Counted from the first letter of the stretch, positions 26,108 to 35,599 are shown. The stretch: DNA of 64,000 nucleotides from Streptomyces cyaneochromogenes (GCF_003963535.1 NZ_CP034539.1:10354001-10418000), one strand, 5' to 3'. Made by a program: numbers and translations. The notes: generated by a model from the letters alone, not told the origin.

Positions 26108-28246
26108 TCAGTTGCGCGGGCGGATGAGGAGAAGGGCGATGTCGTCGTGTCGGGGCGCGGAGCGTTCGGCGTGGCGGAGGAGGTCTTCAGCCAGGGCGTC
26201 CAGGCTTTCCCGTTGTGCCGCTGCCAGTTGGCCGGCGAGCGCGATGGTCGCGTCGTCGATGTCGATGCCGGGGCTTTCGACGAGTCCGTCGGTGTACAGG
26301 GCGAGGACGGCGCCGGGTGGGAGGGCGATCTCGGCAGTGGGGTAGTCGGCGTTCGGATCGATGCCCAGCAGCAGTCCGGGGGACACCCGGAGGATGTCGG
26401 TTCCGCCGCCGGGATGGCGCAGCAGGGCGGGAGGGTGTCCGGCGGTGGCCAGTCGTGCGCGGTGATGTGTCAGGTCGAGGTGGGCGACGAGGCAGCTGGC
26501 GAACAGGCCGGGGTCGAGGTCCGTCAGGAGGCGGTTGGTGCGGGCGAGGATCTCGCCGGGTGAGGAGCCGACGGTGGCGTGGGCGCGGACGGCGGTGCGG
26601 ATCTGCCCCATGAGGGCGGCGGCGGTGGTGTTGTGGCCCTGGACGTCGCCGATCGCCACGGTGGCGGTATCCGGTGAGCTGTGGATGAGGTCGTAGAAGT
26701 CGCCGCCGATCTCCATGCCGTGGCCGGCGGGCCGGTAGCAGGCGGCCACGTCCAGGCCGGGGACGCGCGGCAGGGCGCGCGGCAGCAGGCCGGTCTGCAG
26801 GGTGTGGGCAAGGGCGTGCTTGGCGTCGTAGAAGCGGGCGCGGTCCAAGGCTTGGGCGAGCAGTCCGGCCAGCGAGGTGAGGATGGCTCGTTCGGCGGGC
26901 GGGAACGGGCGAGGGACGTCGTAGCCGAGTACGAGAGTGCCCACCGGTCGGCCCGACACGATCAGGGGGAGGAACGCCCAGGCCGCCATGTCGTCCTGGT
27001 GTACTGCCGGCGGATAGGCCCTCTTGAGAGCGGCGAAACTGGGGAAGAACGCGGCCACGCCTGTGGTGATGGCCTGCGCCGCGGGGGTCTCGGAGGTGAG
27101 GGGCGCTGCGTCGAACCGGGCCATCAGCTCGGGGGAGTAGCCGCGGAAACCGGTGATCCGCAGCCGACCTTCGTACACCGTCATGAGCGCCAGGGCTTTG
27201 GGGCCGAAGGCGGGCACGATCTGGTCGGCGGCCAGCTCGACCACGTCCTGAACGCCGACGGCCTCGGTGAGGGCGGTGGCGAAGTGCGTCAGGTGGTACA
27301 GGCCCGCCGCGCTTACAGGCTCGGCCGTGGATCGGGGCTGATGTCCTTGCGCGGTGTCGGGCGGGTGTCCGGTGACGGGGCTGATGTGGACGCTGATGCC
27401 GCTGTCACTCGGGTAGAGCTGGAAGAACAGCCACCTGTCCGGTGGGCGCCGCGCGGTGAAGGAGGTCGGCTGGCGCGTGACCACGGCCGCCCGGTAGCGC
27501 TCCTCGAACACAGGATCCTGCAACCACACCAGTACCTCCCACGGGCGGTTGCCCAGCAGCGAGGCAGCACCGGCACCCAGCAGCTCGGCGCCGGCGGGGT
27601 TGATGAAAGTGAGCCGGCCATCCAGGTCGAGGGCACAGCAGCCCACGGGCAGGCGCTCGGTGAAGACCAGGGCGGCGGTGGCCTGGGCCGGGTCGGATGC
27701 GCGGGGTTGGGGCGCCGGGAGCAAGCGTGGTTCGTCGACGAGCTGCAGCGGACGGCCGCTGTCGACGGCCTGTCGCAGGATCCCTGCGACGTGCCGACAG
27801 CAGGCGCTGATCGTCTCCTGTTCGGCGGCGCTGAGCTGCGGCGGATGCCATGCGGGCCACAGCAGCACAATGCCGCCCCATACGGTGCCGGCGCCCGTGA
27901 TCGGGGCCGCGGCAAGCTGGAAGTCATACGGCAGGACGATCCCGAGGCGAGGGTAGCGGCGCGCGATTTCCTCCTGACTGCCCAGCCAGACCATGTGCCG
28001 CCGGCGTACGGCGTCCGCCACCGGGATCGCCGCGTTCACCGGGACGCGGGCCCACGGGGCTGAGATCTGCTCGGACACGCCGGAGGCCAGCACCAGCCGC
28101 AATACCCGCTCCCCCGGAGGGAGCAGGTACACCAGACCCGTCGATGCGCCGGTGTCCCGCACCAGGTCGGCCAGAACAGAGTCCGGCACGGCGCCACCGG
28201 CGGCGGCAACGGGGGAATAGGGAACGGGGTGCTGCACGGCCGTCAC
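26108..28246 (-). CDS. GAF-PAS-GAF-SpoIIE (PP2C) regulatory phosphatase
   Basis: 712 residues from GTG 28246 (VTAVQHPVPYSP); the frame is open to 28336, so the start is uncertain. Domains in order: GAF (about 20-170), PAS (about 200-300; LPVGCCALDLDGRLTFINPA), GAF (about 330-490) and the PP2C/SpoIIE phosphatase (500-712). The last has the metal-binding blocks GMEIGGDFYDLIH, AIGDVQGHNTTAAALMGQI and LYTDGLVE then APRHDDIALLLI. Such proteins dephosphorylate anti-sigma-factor antagonists in partner-switching networks. No kinase or STAS gene is next to it. Confidence 0.9.
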   Translation of the reverse strand: MTAVQHPVPYSPVAAAGGAVPDSVLADLVRDTGASTGLVYLLPPGERVLRLVLASGVSEQISAPWARVPVNAAIPVADAVRRRHMVWLGSQEEIARRYPRLGIVLPYDFQLAAAPITGAGTVWGGIVLLWPAWHPPQLSAAEQETISACCRHVAGILRQAVDSGRPLQLVDEPRLLPAPQPRASDPAQATAALVFTERLPVGCCALDLDGRLTFINPAGAELLGAGAASLLGNRPWEVLVWLQDPVFEERYRAAVVTRQPTSFTARRPPDRWLFFQLYPSDSGISVHISPVTGHPPDTAQGHQPRSTAEPVSAAGLYHLTHFATALTEAVGVQDVVELAADQIVPAFGPKALALMTVYEGRLRITGFRGYSPELMARFDAAPLTSETPAAQAITTGVAAFFPSFAALKRAYPPAVHQDDMAAWAFLPLIVSGRPVGTLVLGYDVPRPFPPAERAILTSLAGLLAQALDRARFYDAKHALAHTLQTGLLPRALPRVPGLDVAACYRPAGHGMEIGGDFYDLIHSSPDTATVAIGDVQGHNTTAAALMGQIRTAVRAHATVGSSPGEILARTNRLLTDLDPGLFASCLVAHLDLTHHRARLATAGHPPALLRHPGGGTDILRVSPGLLLGIDPNADYPTAEIALPPGAVLALYTDGLVESPGIDIDDATIALAGQLAAAQRESLDALAEDLLRHAERSAPRHDDIALLLIRPRN

Positions 28247-28583
28247 CCACTCCGGCCGACTCGCGGAGCGTCGCGTGCGCGCCCGAAGCGCCCACGAACT
28301 GCCGCCCCGGAGAGCCACGCACCGTACGAGTCGCACCGCACGTCACCCATAGGGGGACCATACGCCCGCCGCGCCAGGGCGGCACCCGTCCCCGGACCCG
28401 CATGCCGCAGGCGGGGCGCACTGGTCTCCCTCTCCTCTGCCTCCGATACCGGCCCCCCTGCGGCTTGGGTCACTCACCGGCCGTGCACGGCGTGAACCGG
28501 TGTCGGGGCTTCTGGCTCCGGGGTCGAGGCCGGTGAGTGCGGCCCCGTCGATCACCCGCCCCGCTCACGCGTAGGGCGCCGGG

Positions 28584-29015
28584 TCAGCTCGGCTGCCGCG
28601 TGCCGTGGTAGTGCTCGGCGAGCCGGGCCAGGGCGACGGCGCCGAGCAGGAGCCCGAAGTCGCGCAGGGCGATGTCGTAGTGGTCGGGAATGGTCAGCAG
28701 GTTGACGATGATGCCGGCGAGCCAGCCGGCGACCAGCCAGCCCCCGAACCGCGGGGCCACTGCGACGGCGATACCGGCGACGATCTCGATGACGCCGACG
28801 GCGTACATGGCGGCCTGGGCGCTGCCCGGAACCACGTCGTTGATCCACGGGGCGAGATAGGTCGGCCAGTCGACGAGCAGATTGGCGAACTTGTCCAGAC
28901 CGAACAGGATCGGGGCCACGGTGAATCCCGTCCGGAGGATCCAGAACGCCTGGTAGCCGGGGTCGGCAGCCAGGCTGCGCCGGGGTGTGACCGACGCGGT
29001 GGTGGGGGACGACAT
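28584..29015 (-). CDS. DoxX-like membrane protein
   Basis: 143 residues with four membrane helices (about 25-45, 65-85, 90-110 and 117-135). FWILRTGFTVAPILFGLDKF and AMYAVGVIEIVAGIAVAV fit the DoxX/DUF417-like family of small quinone- or thiol-linked membrane proteins. ATG at 29015. It is divergent from an HTH regulator, with an inverted repeat between them, so it is probably that regulator's target. Confidence 0.8.
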   Translation of the reverse strand: MSSPTTASVTPRRSLAADPGYQAFWILRTGFTVAPILFGLDKFANLLVDWPTYLAPWINDVVPGSAQAAMYAVGVIEIVAGIAVAVAPRFGGWLVAGWLAGIIVNLLTIPDHYDIALRDFGLLLGAVALARLAEHYHGTRQPS

Positions 29016-29023
29016 GACGCCTC

Positions 29024-29055
29024 CTTCTATCTACAACTTTCACTATCGATAGAAG
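29024..29055. promoter_or_regulatory. Inverted repeat between DoxX-like gene and HTH regulator
   Basis: CTTCTAT at 29024-29030 and ATAGAAG at 29049-29055 form 7-base perfect arms spaced by 18 bases. The interior is AT-rich for this genome (CTACAACTTTCACTATCG). The position between divergent starts makes it the likely operator of the regulator at 29077. Confidence 0.65.
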
Positions 29056-29076
29056 CTCGTCCCGGCTCTTTAGTCA

Positions 29077-29775
29077 ATGGCTGTTGGTTTTACACTGGTG
29101 TCCGTGGACCACTCGAAGGAAGCACCCGTCGGTGACGTCTCCGCCGTCGCGGCTCTGGACGAGCCGACGCGCAGGCGGCTGTACGAGCATGTGGTGCGCC
29201 AGCCCGATCCGGTCGGACGGGACGACGCGGCCCAGGCCCTCGGGCTGGCGCGGCAGACGGCGGCCTTCCATCTGGACCGGCTGGCCGATCAGGGGCTGCT
29301 GGAAGTGGTGTACGAGCGGCGCAGCGGACGCAGCGGCCCGGGCGCGGGCCGGCCCGCGAAGCTGTACCGCCGCTCGGACAGACAGGTGAGCGTCAGCCTG
29401 CCCGAGCGGCGCTACGAGCTGGCTGGGCGGCTGCTGGCACAGGCGGTCGAGGAGTCCGACGCGACAGGCGAACCTGTACGTGGGGTGCTGCACCGCAAGG
29501 CGACGGAACTGGGCGAGCAGCTCGGCGCGCAAGAAGCCACCGGCGTGACGGACCTGTTGGAGCGGCACGGCTTCGAGCCGCGCCGCGAAGGCGACGCGAT
29601 CGTGCTGGGCAACTGCCCCTTCCACGTGCTGGCGCGTGAGCACACCGAGACGGTGTGCGGTATGAACCTCCATCTGCTGCGCGGGGTGCTCGAGGCATTG
29701 GGCGAGAGTGACCTTGAGGCGTGCCTGGCCCCGGCGCCGGGACGGTGCTGCGTCCGTCTGCAGCCGGCCGCCTGA
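29077..29775 (+). CDS. HTH regulator with C-terminal cysteine motif
   Basis: 232 residues. A winged HTH lies at about residues 20-95: LDEPTRRRLYEHVVR, DAAQALGLARQTAAFHLDRL, ADQGLLEVVYERR. The C-terminal domain carries cysteines in NCPFHVLAREHTETVCGM, LEACLAP and GRCCVRL, the spacing seen in SufR-like iron-sulfur regulators. It may therefore sense iron-sulfur or redox state. The start could be ATG 29077 or GTG 29101. Divergent from and likely controlling the DoxX-like gene. Confidence 0.85.
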   Translation: MAVGFTLVSVDHSKEAPVGDVSAVAALDEPTRRRLYEHVVRQPDPVGRDDAAQALGLARQTAAFHLDRLADQGLLEVVYERRSGRSGPGAGRPAKLYRRSDRQVSVSLPERRYELAGRLLAQAVEESDATGEPVRGVLHRKATELGEQLGAQEATGVTDLLERHGFEPRREGDAIVLGNCPFHVLAREHTETVCGMNLHLLRGVLEALGESDLEACLAPAPGRCCVRLQPAA

Positions 29776-29829
29776 CCGGCGCCCTGGGATTGTTGCGGTG
29801 CCTGCCTGCTGATCGGAAGACGGCGAGGT

Positions 29830-30160
29830 GATCCACCGGCGAGCGGTCTGCTGCCGTTCGGCTTCCCGCGCGCGCATCCGGCGCTGGTCGAGGACGCGAG
29901 CGGTGAGACGGACGACCTGTGGACCGGTCACGAGTACGGCCATGGCGGCGAGGTCTCCGGAGCCGCCAGCCCGGCTGCCGATCTCGCCGGGGGATCGGCG
30001 GCTTGGTGAGCTTTCCGTCGGCGTTGGCCCACACCCGTACGCGGTCGCAGGCCGGAAGACCGGAGTCGACGTCGGTGGTGGCGGTGCGGGAGGTGCCGTC
30101 CGGGGCGGTGTCGCGGATTTTGGCCGGGTACTGCGTTTCTGTTTAAACGGGCTCGCGGAC
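29830..30160 (-). pseudogene. Rv1733c-family membrane protein remnant
   Basis: The minus strand shows VRVWANADGKLTKPPIPR followed, in a second frame, by EIGSRAGGSGDLAAMAVLV and VRLTARVLDQRRMRAREAE. This matches the C-terminal half of actinobacterial Rv1733c-like proteins (extracellular loop, last membrane helix, basic tail). A frameshift near 29985 and the missing N-terminal half indicate decay. The neighbouring IS481 element may have caused it. Confidence 0.5.
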
Positions 30161-30309
30161 AGGCCGGGCAGCGGCTCGCCGGTGAGGGCGTCCGTGCTGG
30201 ATGTCCCCCCGGCCAGGTCCTGCGCACGCCCAGAGGACGGCTGCTCCTCATGCCGCCGCAGTCAGCGCGGTGGTCACCTCGGTTGCCCGCCCGTAAGGAT
30301 GGCATTAGG

Positions 30310-31375
30310 TGTGCATCTGCCGGAGCTTGATTACACCGAGGTCCGGGTCTTCTGCTTGAGGCGTTCGTAGGGCGTCTGGCCGCCAAGGGCGCCGTGGGGG
30401 CGATGGTAGTTGTAGTAGTCCTCCCACTCGCGGAGCTTGTCGTTGAAGACGCCGGTGTCATCGATGACGACGCCGTCGAGCATGCGGTAGAACTCCTCAG
30501 CGTCGATGCGATGAGAGCGTTCGACCTTGCCGTTGAGGTGAGGTGATGCCGGTTTGATGTAGGTGTGGGCGATGCCCTTGTCGAGGACGTTCCAGTGGAA
30601 GGTGGACTGGAACTCCGCTCCGTTGTCGGTCTGGATCACCTCGACGCGGAACGGCAGGCGCTCCAGCACGTAGTCGAGGAACTGGACGGCGGTCTTCTGG
30701 TCGCACCGCGGATAGATCCGCAGCACCCGCAGCCGTGTGCAGTCATCGATGGCGGTGAACTGGTAGTACTTCGCTCGCCGCCGCCGCTTGGGCAGAGTTC
30801 CGGTTACCGGCACCACGGCTGGGGTCTGCTCCGGTAGGCCGATCGGTTCGATGAATTTGACGTCGATCTGGACTCGGTTGCCGGGCAGCTGCTTCTCGTA
30901 GCGGGTGTAGCGCTTGTCGTGCCGTTTGTAGCGCTGAGAGGCCGGCAGTCGGTTGATCCCGAGCTTCTTGAGGATGCGGTAGGCGGCGGAGCAAGCGATG
31001 TCGATGTCGTGGTACCGCTCGAGGTACATCTTGATCTTCATCGGGCCGAAGTGGTAATGCCGCCGCAGGTAGACGATCTTGTTGACGACATCAGCCTCGG
31101 TGGCATGGGGGCAGTTGTGAGGCTTGCTGGAGCGATCCCGCAGGCCCTCCAGGCCCTCGTCCTGGTACCGGCGCAGCCACTTGTAGAAGCAGGTGCGGCT
31201 GATGCCGTAGTAGCGGCAGGTCAGCGAGACGTTGCCTGTGACTTCCTCGGCGTGGCGCAGGACCGCCAGGCGATGATGGGCTTGGCGGTCCTGCTGCTGT
31301 TGCAGCGAAGGGGGCATGGTAGATCTCCGTAGTGGTCGGAGACCGCGAGTGTCAACAACGTCCGGCAGTTTTATA
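30310..31375 (-). mobile_element. IS481-family insertion sequence
   Basis: Related terminal repeats are present: CTGCCGGAGCTTGATTACAC at 30317-30336, and at 31349-31368 the reverse complement reads CTGCCGGACGTTGTTGACAC. They match at about 16 of 20 positions. The transposase stop codon lies inside the left repeat, a common economy in this family. Exact outer ends (about 30310 and 31375) and the target duplication are not resolved. Confidence 0.75.
30331..31317 (-). CDS. IS481-family transposase
   Basis: 328 residues from ATG 31317 (MPPSLQQQQDRQAHHRLAVL); the frame continues upstream but past the terminal repeat. An N-terminal HTH (GNVSLTCRYYGISRTCFYKW) precedes an integrase-core domain. DDE residues are in QIDVKFIEP, VIQTDNGAEFQSTFHW and LNGKVERSHRIDAEEFY. 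The C-terminal WEDYYNYHRPHGALGGQTPYE is diagnostic. The frame is intact, so it is likely active. Confidence 0.93.
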   Translation of the reverse strand: MPPSLQQQQDRQAHHRLAVLRHAEEVTGNVSLTCRYYGISRTCFYKWLRRYQDEGLEGLRDRSSKPHNCPHATEADVVNKIVYLRRHYHFGPMKIKMYLERYHDIDIACSAAYRILKKLGINRLPASQRYKRHDKRYTRYEKQLPGNRVQIDVKFIEPIGLPEQTPAVVPVTGTLPKRRRRAKYYQFTAIDDCTRLRVLRIYPRCDQKTAVQFLDYVLERLPFRVEVIQTDNGAEFQSTFHWNVLDKGIAHTYIKPASPHLNGKVERSHRIDAEEFYRMLDGVVIDDTGVFNDKLREWEDYYNYHRPHGALGGQTPYERLKQKTRTSV

Positions 31376-31412
31376 ACTGGGGCCTGTCCTGTCGATCTCG
31401 GCCGTCCAACGG

Positions 31413-32096
31413 TCACACTCCGATGAAGCTCACCGTTTCCGTCATGTCCGCCCGCCCGGTGCGCAGTTGCGGCACGCCCTCCTTCTCGAACCCCACTGAG
31501 ACGCCGCAGAACAGCACGAGTCCGTCATCGGCTCCGACTGCCCGGCTGACAGTCTCCCGGTACACGGTCCACATCACCTGGGGGCAGCTGTGCAGCCCCT
31601 CGGCCCTCAATAACAGCATGACCGTCTGCAGGTACATTCCCGCGTCAGCCCACTGTCCGGGCCCCATCGCCCGGTCGAGGTAGCAGAACAGGACGGTCGG
31701 CGCCCCGAACGCCTCCGAGTTCAAGGTGGCGATCTTCCTGGGCCGGTCTGGGTCGTCGCGCTCGATCCCCAGCGATTCGTACCGCTGGGCGGCGGCAGCA
31801 GCAAAGCGGTCCAGATACGGCGAGGCCAGCCCGTCCGGGTACATCGGGTATTCACGCTCGTCGCCGGGGTCCCCCGCCAGTGCCCTGGCTGTCGCGGTCC
31901 GCTTGAGTTCCGCCAAGGGTTCACCGGTCACGACGTACAGATGCCACGGCTGGAGGTTCCCGCTGGACGGAGCCCGCGTCGCTGCGGTCAGCACTCGTTC
32001 GAGTACCTCCTTGGGCACGAGCTCATCGCTGAACGCCCGCACGGCCCGGCGACTGTCCACGGCCTCATACACATCCACGTCTTCGCGTCCTCTCAT
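31413..32096 (-). CDS. Nitroreductase family protein (complete copy)
   Basis: 227 residues, ATG at 32096. FMN-binding fold with SRRAVRAFSDE (residues 15-25) and RAPSSGNLQPWHLYVV (about 41-56), plus the later block LRAEGLHSCPQVMWTVYRE and the C-terminal LFCGVSVGFEKEGVPQL. Probably a cytosolic NAD(P)H-dependent reductase of nitro or quinone compounds. About 97 bases from the IS481 transposase. Its first 533 bases are duplicated at the left edge of the window. Confidence 0.92.
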   Translation of the reverse strand: MRGREDVDVYEAVDSRRAVRAFSDELVPKEVLERVLTAATRAPSSGNLQPWHLYVVTGEPLAELKRTATARALAGDPGDEREYPMYPDGLASPYLDRFAAAAAQRYESLGIERDDPDRPRKIATLNSEAFGAPTVLFCYLDRAMGPGQWADAGMYLQTVMLLLRAEGLHSCPQVMWTVYRETVSRAVGADDGLVLFCGVSVGFEKEGVPQLRTGRADMTETVSFIGV

Positions 32097-32702
32097 TCAA
32101 CCGGGCCCCTCCACCGTATTCAGCCGTGAGTACCGAGCATCGCCGGGGGTTGGGGCGTCCCGACGATCAGTCCAATCGTTGATAGGACTGTGGGAGACAG
32201 AGGCGACTTGACGGATGCTCAGTGGGAGCGGCTGGAGCCGCTTCTACCGGTCAGCAATGGGCGTTGTGGCAGGTGGCGGGACCACCGCCAGGTCGTGAAC
32301 GGGGTGCTGTACCGGATCCGCACGGGCGTGCACTGGCGCGACCTGCCGGAGCGAAACGGACCGTGGGAGGTGCTCCTGCGGCGGATCCAGGCCGAGGCGG
32401 ACGCGGCCGGCGAGATCGACTGGGACGTCTCGGTCGACTCGACGTCCGTGCGCGCACACCACCACGCCGCCGGCGCCCGGCACGCTCCGCCGCCCGCCAT
32501 CAAAGGGGCTCCGCCCAGGCTGTCAGAGCCGTTCGGGGTTGGGAACAAGGACCGCTACACCGTCGAACGGGCGATCAATAAACTGAAGGCCTTCCGCGCG
32601 GTTGCAGCCAGGTTCGACAAGCGTGGCTAGGTCTACCTCGGAACCGCTACCGCAGCCGCGCTCGTCATCTGGCTCCGCTCGTGATCGCCAGGACACTGCC
32701 TA
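31564..32702. repeat. Direct repeat copy B
   Basis: Counterpart of 1-1573. The nitroreductase part is almost identical. The IS5-type part has lost about 50 bases near 32367 and roughly 390 bases near 32545, plus a stop within FDKRG. Homology ends at AGGACACTGCCTA, the IS5 right end. Confidence 0.93.
32190..32700 (+). pseudogene. IS5-type transposase remnant with internal deletions
   Basis: Same start as the copy at 627 (VGDRGDLTDAQWERLEPL). It lacks the segment after RNGPW and most of the catalytic core. It jumps from APPAIKGAPPRLSEPF straight to KDRYTVERAINKLKAF and stops at 32630 where copy A reads a Tyr codon. It cannot encode an active transposase but keeps the right end. Confidence 0.9.
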
Positions 32703-32739
32703 AACGTCAGGTGTCAGTCTGCCCCGTCCTCCATGCGCC

Positions 32740-33075
32740 CAAGGCCCCTCCGGCGGATGGGAGTTGTGCAGTTGAACAGGCCGTGCACCGCCGCTGTCAG
32801 GCGCGGGTCGGTGAAGAGCCGGAAGCGGAGCCAGTCGGACAGCCCGGCTTCATCGGGCTGCGCCGCGCATGCGCGCCACGCGTTCCCAGGCCGGCGGAAG
32901 CCAGCCAATCGACGGTCTCGGCGGACCCGCGCGCGGCTCCGCCGTGAGGCAGTGTCTCGCCAATCGCCAGGTCGTCCCCGGTCAGGGCGACCTGGCGGCG
33001 ACGACGTTCTCCTCGATATGCCACGCCCGGGTGCGGACCGCCACCGTTGCGAACCACACCACCAGTCGATTGTTG
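32740..33075 (-). pseudogene. Degraded gene of unknown family
   Basis: Minus-strand pieces in two frames read VALTGDDLAIGETLPHGG, SAETVDWLASAG and then EAGLSDWLRFRLFTDPRLTA with AVHGLFNCTTPIRR. The protein-like composition suggests one gene broken near 32900. I do not recognise it. Confidence 0.3.
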
Positions 33076-33126
33076 TCGCTGCGCCGGCCCGTGCGATCTG
33101 GCGTTCCGTCGCGGGGCGTTGGTTGT

Positions 33127-33549
33127 TCAGCGGTTGGGTTCGGCGGCGCTGATGTCGCCGAGAGCCGAGTCGGGATCGTGTTCGATGGCGAGGTCACCGA
33201 TGGCGACGATGCCCACCGTGTGATGTCCTTCGTCGACGACGGGGACACGCCGCACGGAATGCTCACGCATCACGTGCACGGCGAGGGTCAGGTCGTCGTC
33301 GGGGCCGACGGTGACCAGGTCCTCGCTGCATGCGTTGGCCACGGTCGTCTGGCCCGGATCGCCGCCTTCGGCCACCGCGCGCACCACCAGGTCACGGTCA
33401 CTGACCAGGCCGCGTAGCTGACCGCCCTCGGTGACCAGATCGGCGCCGATGTTCTCGTCTCGCATGATCCGGGCCACCGCCGTCACTGAGGTCTGCGGTT
33501 CGACGGTTACCGGGTCGGCCGTCATGACGTCGCGGACATGTTGAGTCAT
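33127..33549 (-). CDS. CBS-pair protein
   Basis: 140 residues: two CBS domains (about 8-60 and 75-130), read from TQHVRDVMTADPVTVEPQTS, RDENIGADLVTEGGQLRG, LVSDRDLVVRAVAEG, then MREHSVRRVPVVDEG and VGIVAIGDLAIEHDP. Stand-alone CBS pairs bind adenine nucleotides and often act as cytosolic energy sensors. ATG at 33549. No obvious partner next to it. Confidence 0.92.
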   Translation of the reverse strand: MTQHVRDVMTADPVTVEPQTSVTAVARIMRDENIGADLVTEGGQLRGLVSDRDLVVRAVAEGGDPGQTTVANACSEDLVTVGPDDDLTLAVHVMREHSVRRVPVVDEGHHTVGIVAIGDLAIEHDPDSALGDISAAEPNR

Positions 33550-33677
33550 GGCAACATCCCTCCGCGGAGCGGGGCGTGCCGTTCACCGCTGTGCGGCCAC
33601 CGAGTACCCGCAGGTGACCGTCGGGCACCGTCCCGGAAGCCTTGATGGCTGGAACCGCGCTCCGGGTACACGAAGAG

Positions 33678-34187
33678 TCAGCTGCCGCCGTCGTGCCATC
33701 GCCCGTGTGGCACGTGAAGGGGCCAGATGTCGAGCGGCAGATCGCGGTGGAAGACGGCCATGGCCAGCCCGGGGCCGTTGTAGTCGTCAACGATCTTCGT
33801 GTCGAAGCCGAGGCTGCGATGGAAGGCGATCGAGCCGGTGTTCTCGATTGACGTGATCGCCTTCAACTGCCGCGCACCGTGACGTTCCGCTGCTTCAGCG
33901 AACGCCGCATACAGTCGGCGCCCGAGTCCGGCCCCGCGGGCGTCGTCCCGCGTGGCGATCAGATGCACGTACCCGGTGCCATCTGGGGTGACGAACCCGA
34001 AGATGTACCCACGGATTCCGTCCTCGGCTCGGGCAACCAAGCAAGTGGAACCGAACTCCTGGACCATTGCCAGAAGGTGCAGCGACCGAAGGTCGCGTTC
34101 GCCCCAGTAACGGGGGTGATCAGTCAGGACCTGGTGGAAGTCGGACACCTCGGCCGGTGCGATGTGTATCCCCATAGTGGCGATCAT
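33678..34187 (-). CDS. GNAT family N-acetyltransferase
   Basis: 169 residues from ATG 34187 (MIATMGIHIAPAEV); ATG 34175 is the alternative. GNAT core: LVARAEDGIRGYIFGFV, YVHLIATRDDARGAGLGRRL (acetyl-CoA loop, about residue 90) and ITSIENTGSIAFHRSLGFD. C-terminal FHRDLPLDIWPLH. Cytosolic enzyme, substrate unknown. Confidence 0.88.
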   Translation of the reverse strand: MIATMGIHIAPAEVSDFHQVLTDHPRYWGERDLRSLHLLAMVQEFGSTCLVARAEDGIRGYIFGFVTPDGTGYVHLIATRDDARGAGLGRRLYAAFAEAAERHGARQLKAITSIENTGSIAFHRSLGFDTKIVDDYNGPGLAMAVFHRDLPLDIWPLHVPHGRWHDGGS

Positions 34188-34429
34188 GGCAGGCGCTCCA
34201 GCCGTCACAGGCGAAGGGCCGCACGGGTTGGGCAAGTTGTGACGCAATCCTGGGCCCGTGCGGCCTGTTCCCACCCTGTCCTGTCCGGACTCTCCCGCCC
34301 ATACTTCGGCAACTTGCTCGAAGAACTCGCCCCAAGTGGCAGGCCGCCCGTGAGTCGGCCATGCGCGAGTGGTGGGGCGGGGATCGCAGGTCGGCCGTTG
34401 GTGCCGGGCACAACGAGGGCCTGGCTTTT

Positions 34430-34960
34430 CGTCGACCGGCTCCTGGTCAGGCCGGGGCGCCTGGGCCCGGGGCTGCCGGGGGCTCTGGCGCAGTTGTACG
34501 GCGTCGACCGCTCCACCGTCGCCGCCGCAGTCCGAGGGGGCCGCCGCTGCGGGCGGCCCGCGGCTTCGCCGTCCCTGACCGGGCCGGGCTGCTTCGTACT
34601 TAGGGCCGCTGAACGGTTCCGCCGGCACCTGATGGTCAAGGCGGAGGTCGACGAGGGCTACCGGGGCATGGCCAACAAGCTGCCCGCGCAAGTCAGCGCC
34701 GCGTCGAAGAATCCCAAGGACGCCGCGCCGAAGGGCGAGCGCTGTGCCTGGCGTGAGCGACGGCACCGGCAATCCTCCCGGCCGATTCTGCGTGGAGCAC
34801 ACCAACGCCGAACACAAGCGGCGGCGGCCCCGGCAGCGGTTCACCGACCGCTGCGAAACCTGTGCCGAGACCCACCAGGCCGTTGTCGGACTGGCCTCCG
34901 AAACCGATCTGCCCGGCGGGCGACACGCGTCAAGTCGAGCACCGAACCGGTACCATGCCA
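34430..34960 (+). pseudogene. DDE transposase remnant (IS5-like)
   Basis: Plus-strand pieces: VDRLLVRPGRLGPGLPGALA then YGVDRSTVAAAVRG (N-terminal HTH of an IS5-group transposase), a jump to VKAEVDEGYRGMANKLPAQV (a catalytic Asp region) and GEHTNAEHKRRRPRQR-like C terminus read in another frame (VEHTNAEHKRRRPRQRF). The catalytic centre between them is deleted and at least two frameshifts are present. Confidence 0.7.
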
Positions 34961-35151
34961 CCTGCTGATCCCCCACCAGTTGGCCCGCCAGGCCGGCACG
35001 TGCAGGAACTCAATCGCCCCCAAGGCCGTTAGACGGCACCTTGAGCCAGGCCGGGTCAATAAGGCCGGCCGAGTGCTCTGGGCCACGTCCTACGCCGGCC
35101 GGCCCATGCGCTGGGGATGCGGGACCGCGGGCCAGGGGTGAGGCTGGTGCC

Positions 35152-35364
35152 ATGTCCGAGCCCCGCGTGATCGTCTACCCGCCGGCCGAGAGCGGCGGCC
35201 GCAAGGTGCGTGTCGGGGACGAGACGGTCGGCACCGCGCACAGCCTCCACGAACTCACCGTGTTCCTGCAGAACGCCGGCCTGACCGGCTGGGACGAGTT
35301 GGATGTCGCCGAGTCGGGTCTGATCGAATGGCATGAGGGCGGGCCAGAGGTCTGGAAACCCTGA
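35152..35364 (+). CDS. Small conserved hypothetical protein
   Basis: 70 residues, ATG at 35152. Sequence such as VIVYPPAESGGRKVRVGDE, LTVFLQNAGLTGWDELDV and IEWHEGGPEVW looks like a compact, conserved actinobacterial protein of unknown function. It stands alone between a transposase scrap and a broken integrase-like gene. Confidence 0.65.
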   Translation: MSEPRVIVYPPAESGGRKVRVGDETVGTAHSLHELTVFLQNAGLTGWDELDVAESGLIEWHEGGPEVWKP

Positions 35365-35599
35365 CAAAGGGCCAGGGCAAGCGGGTCGGGGAAGGGGGAG
35401 ACCTCAACGGTCGGCCGCCTCGGTTACGCCTCTGATGCTGCCGCAATTCGACGATCTTCCACTGTTTGTGGCTCTCGGTGCGAACACAGCCGCAGGGTGC
35501 GTCTGCGGCAGCTGGCCCATGTCTCCCGTCGGCCGGCTGCTGTTGTAGTGACGGCGTGCCCTGGTCCGATCGGGCGTTGGGCCTGATCACCCCTGCCCG

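Noticed and set aside
26681..28063. Long plus-strand open frame of 460 codons
   Set aside because: It is antisense to the clear SpoIIE phosphatase gene and has no family features; GC-rich shadow frame.
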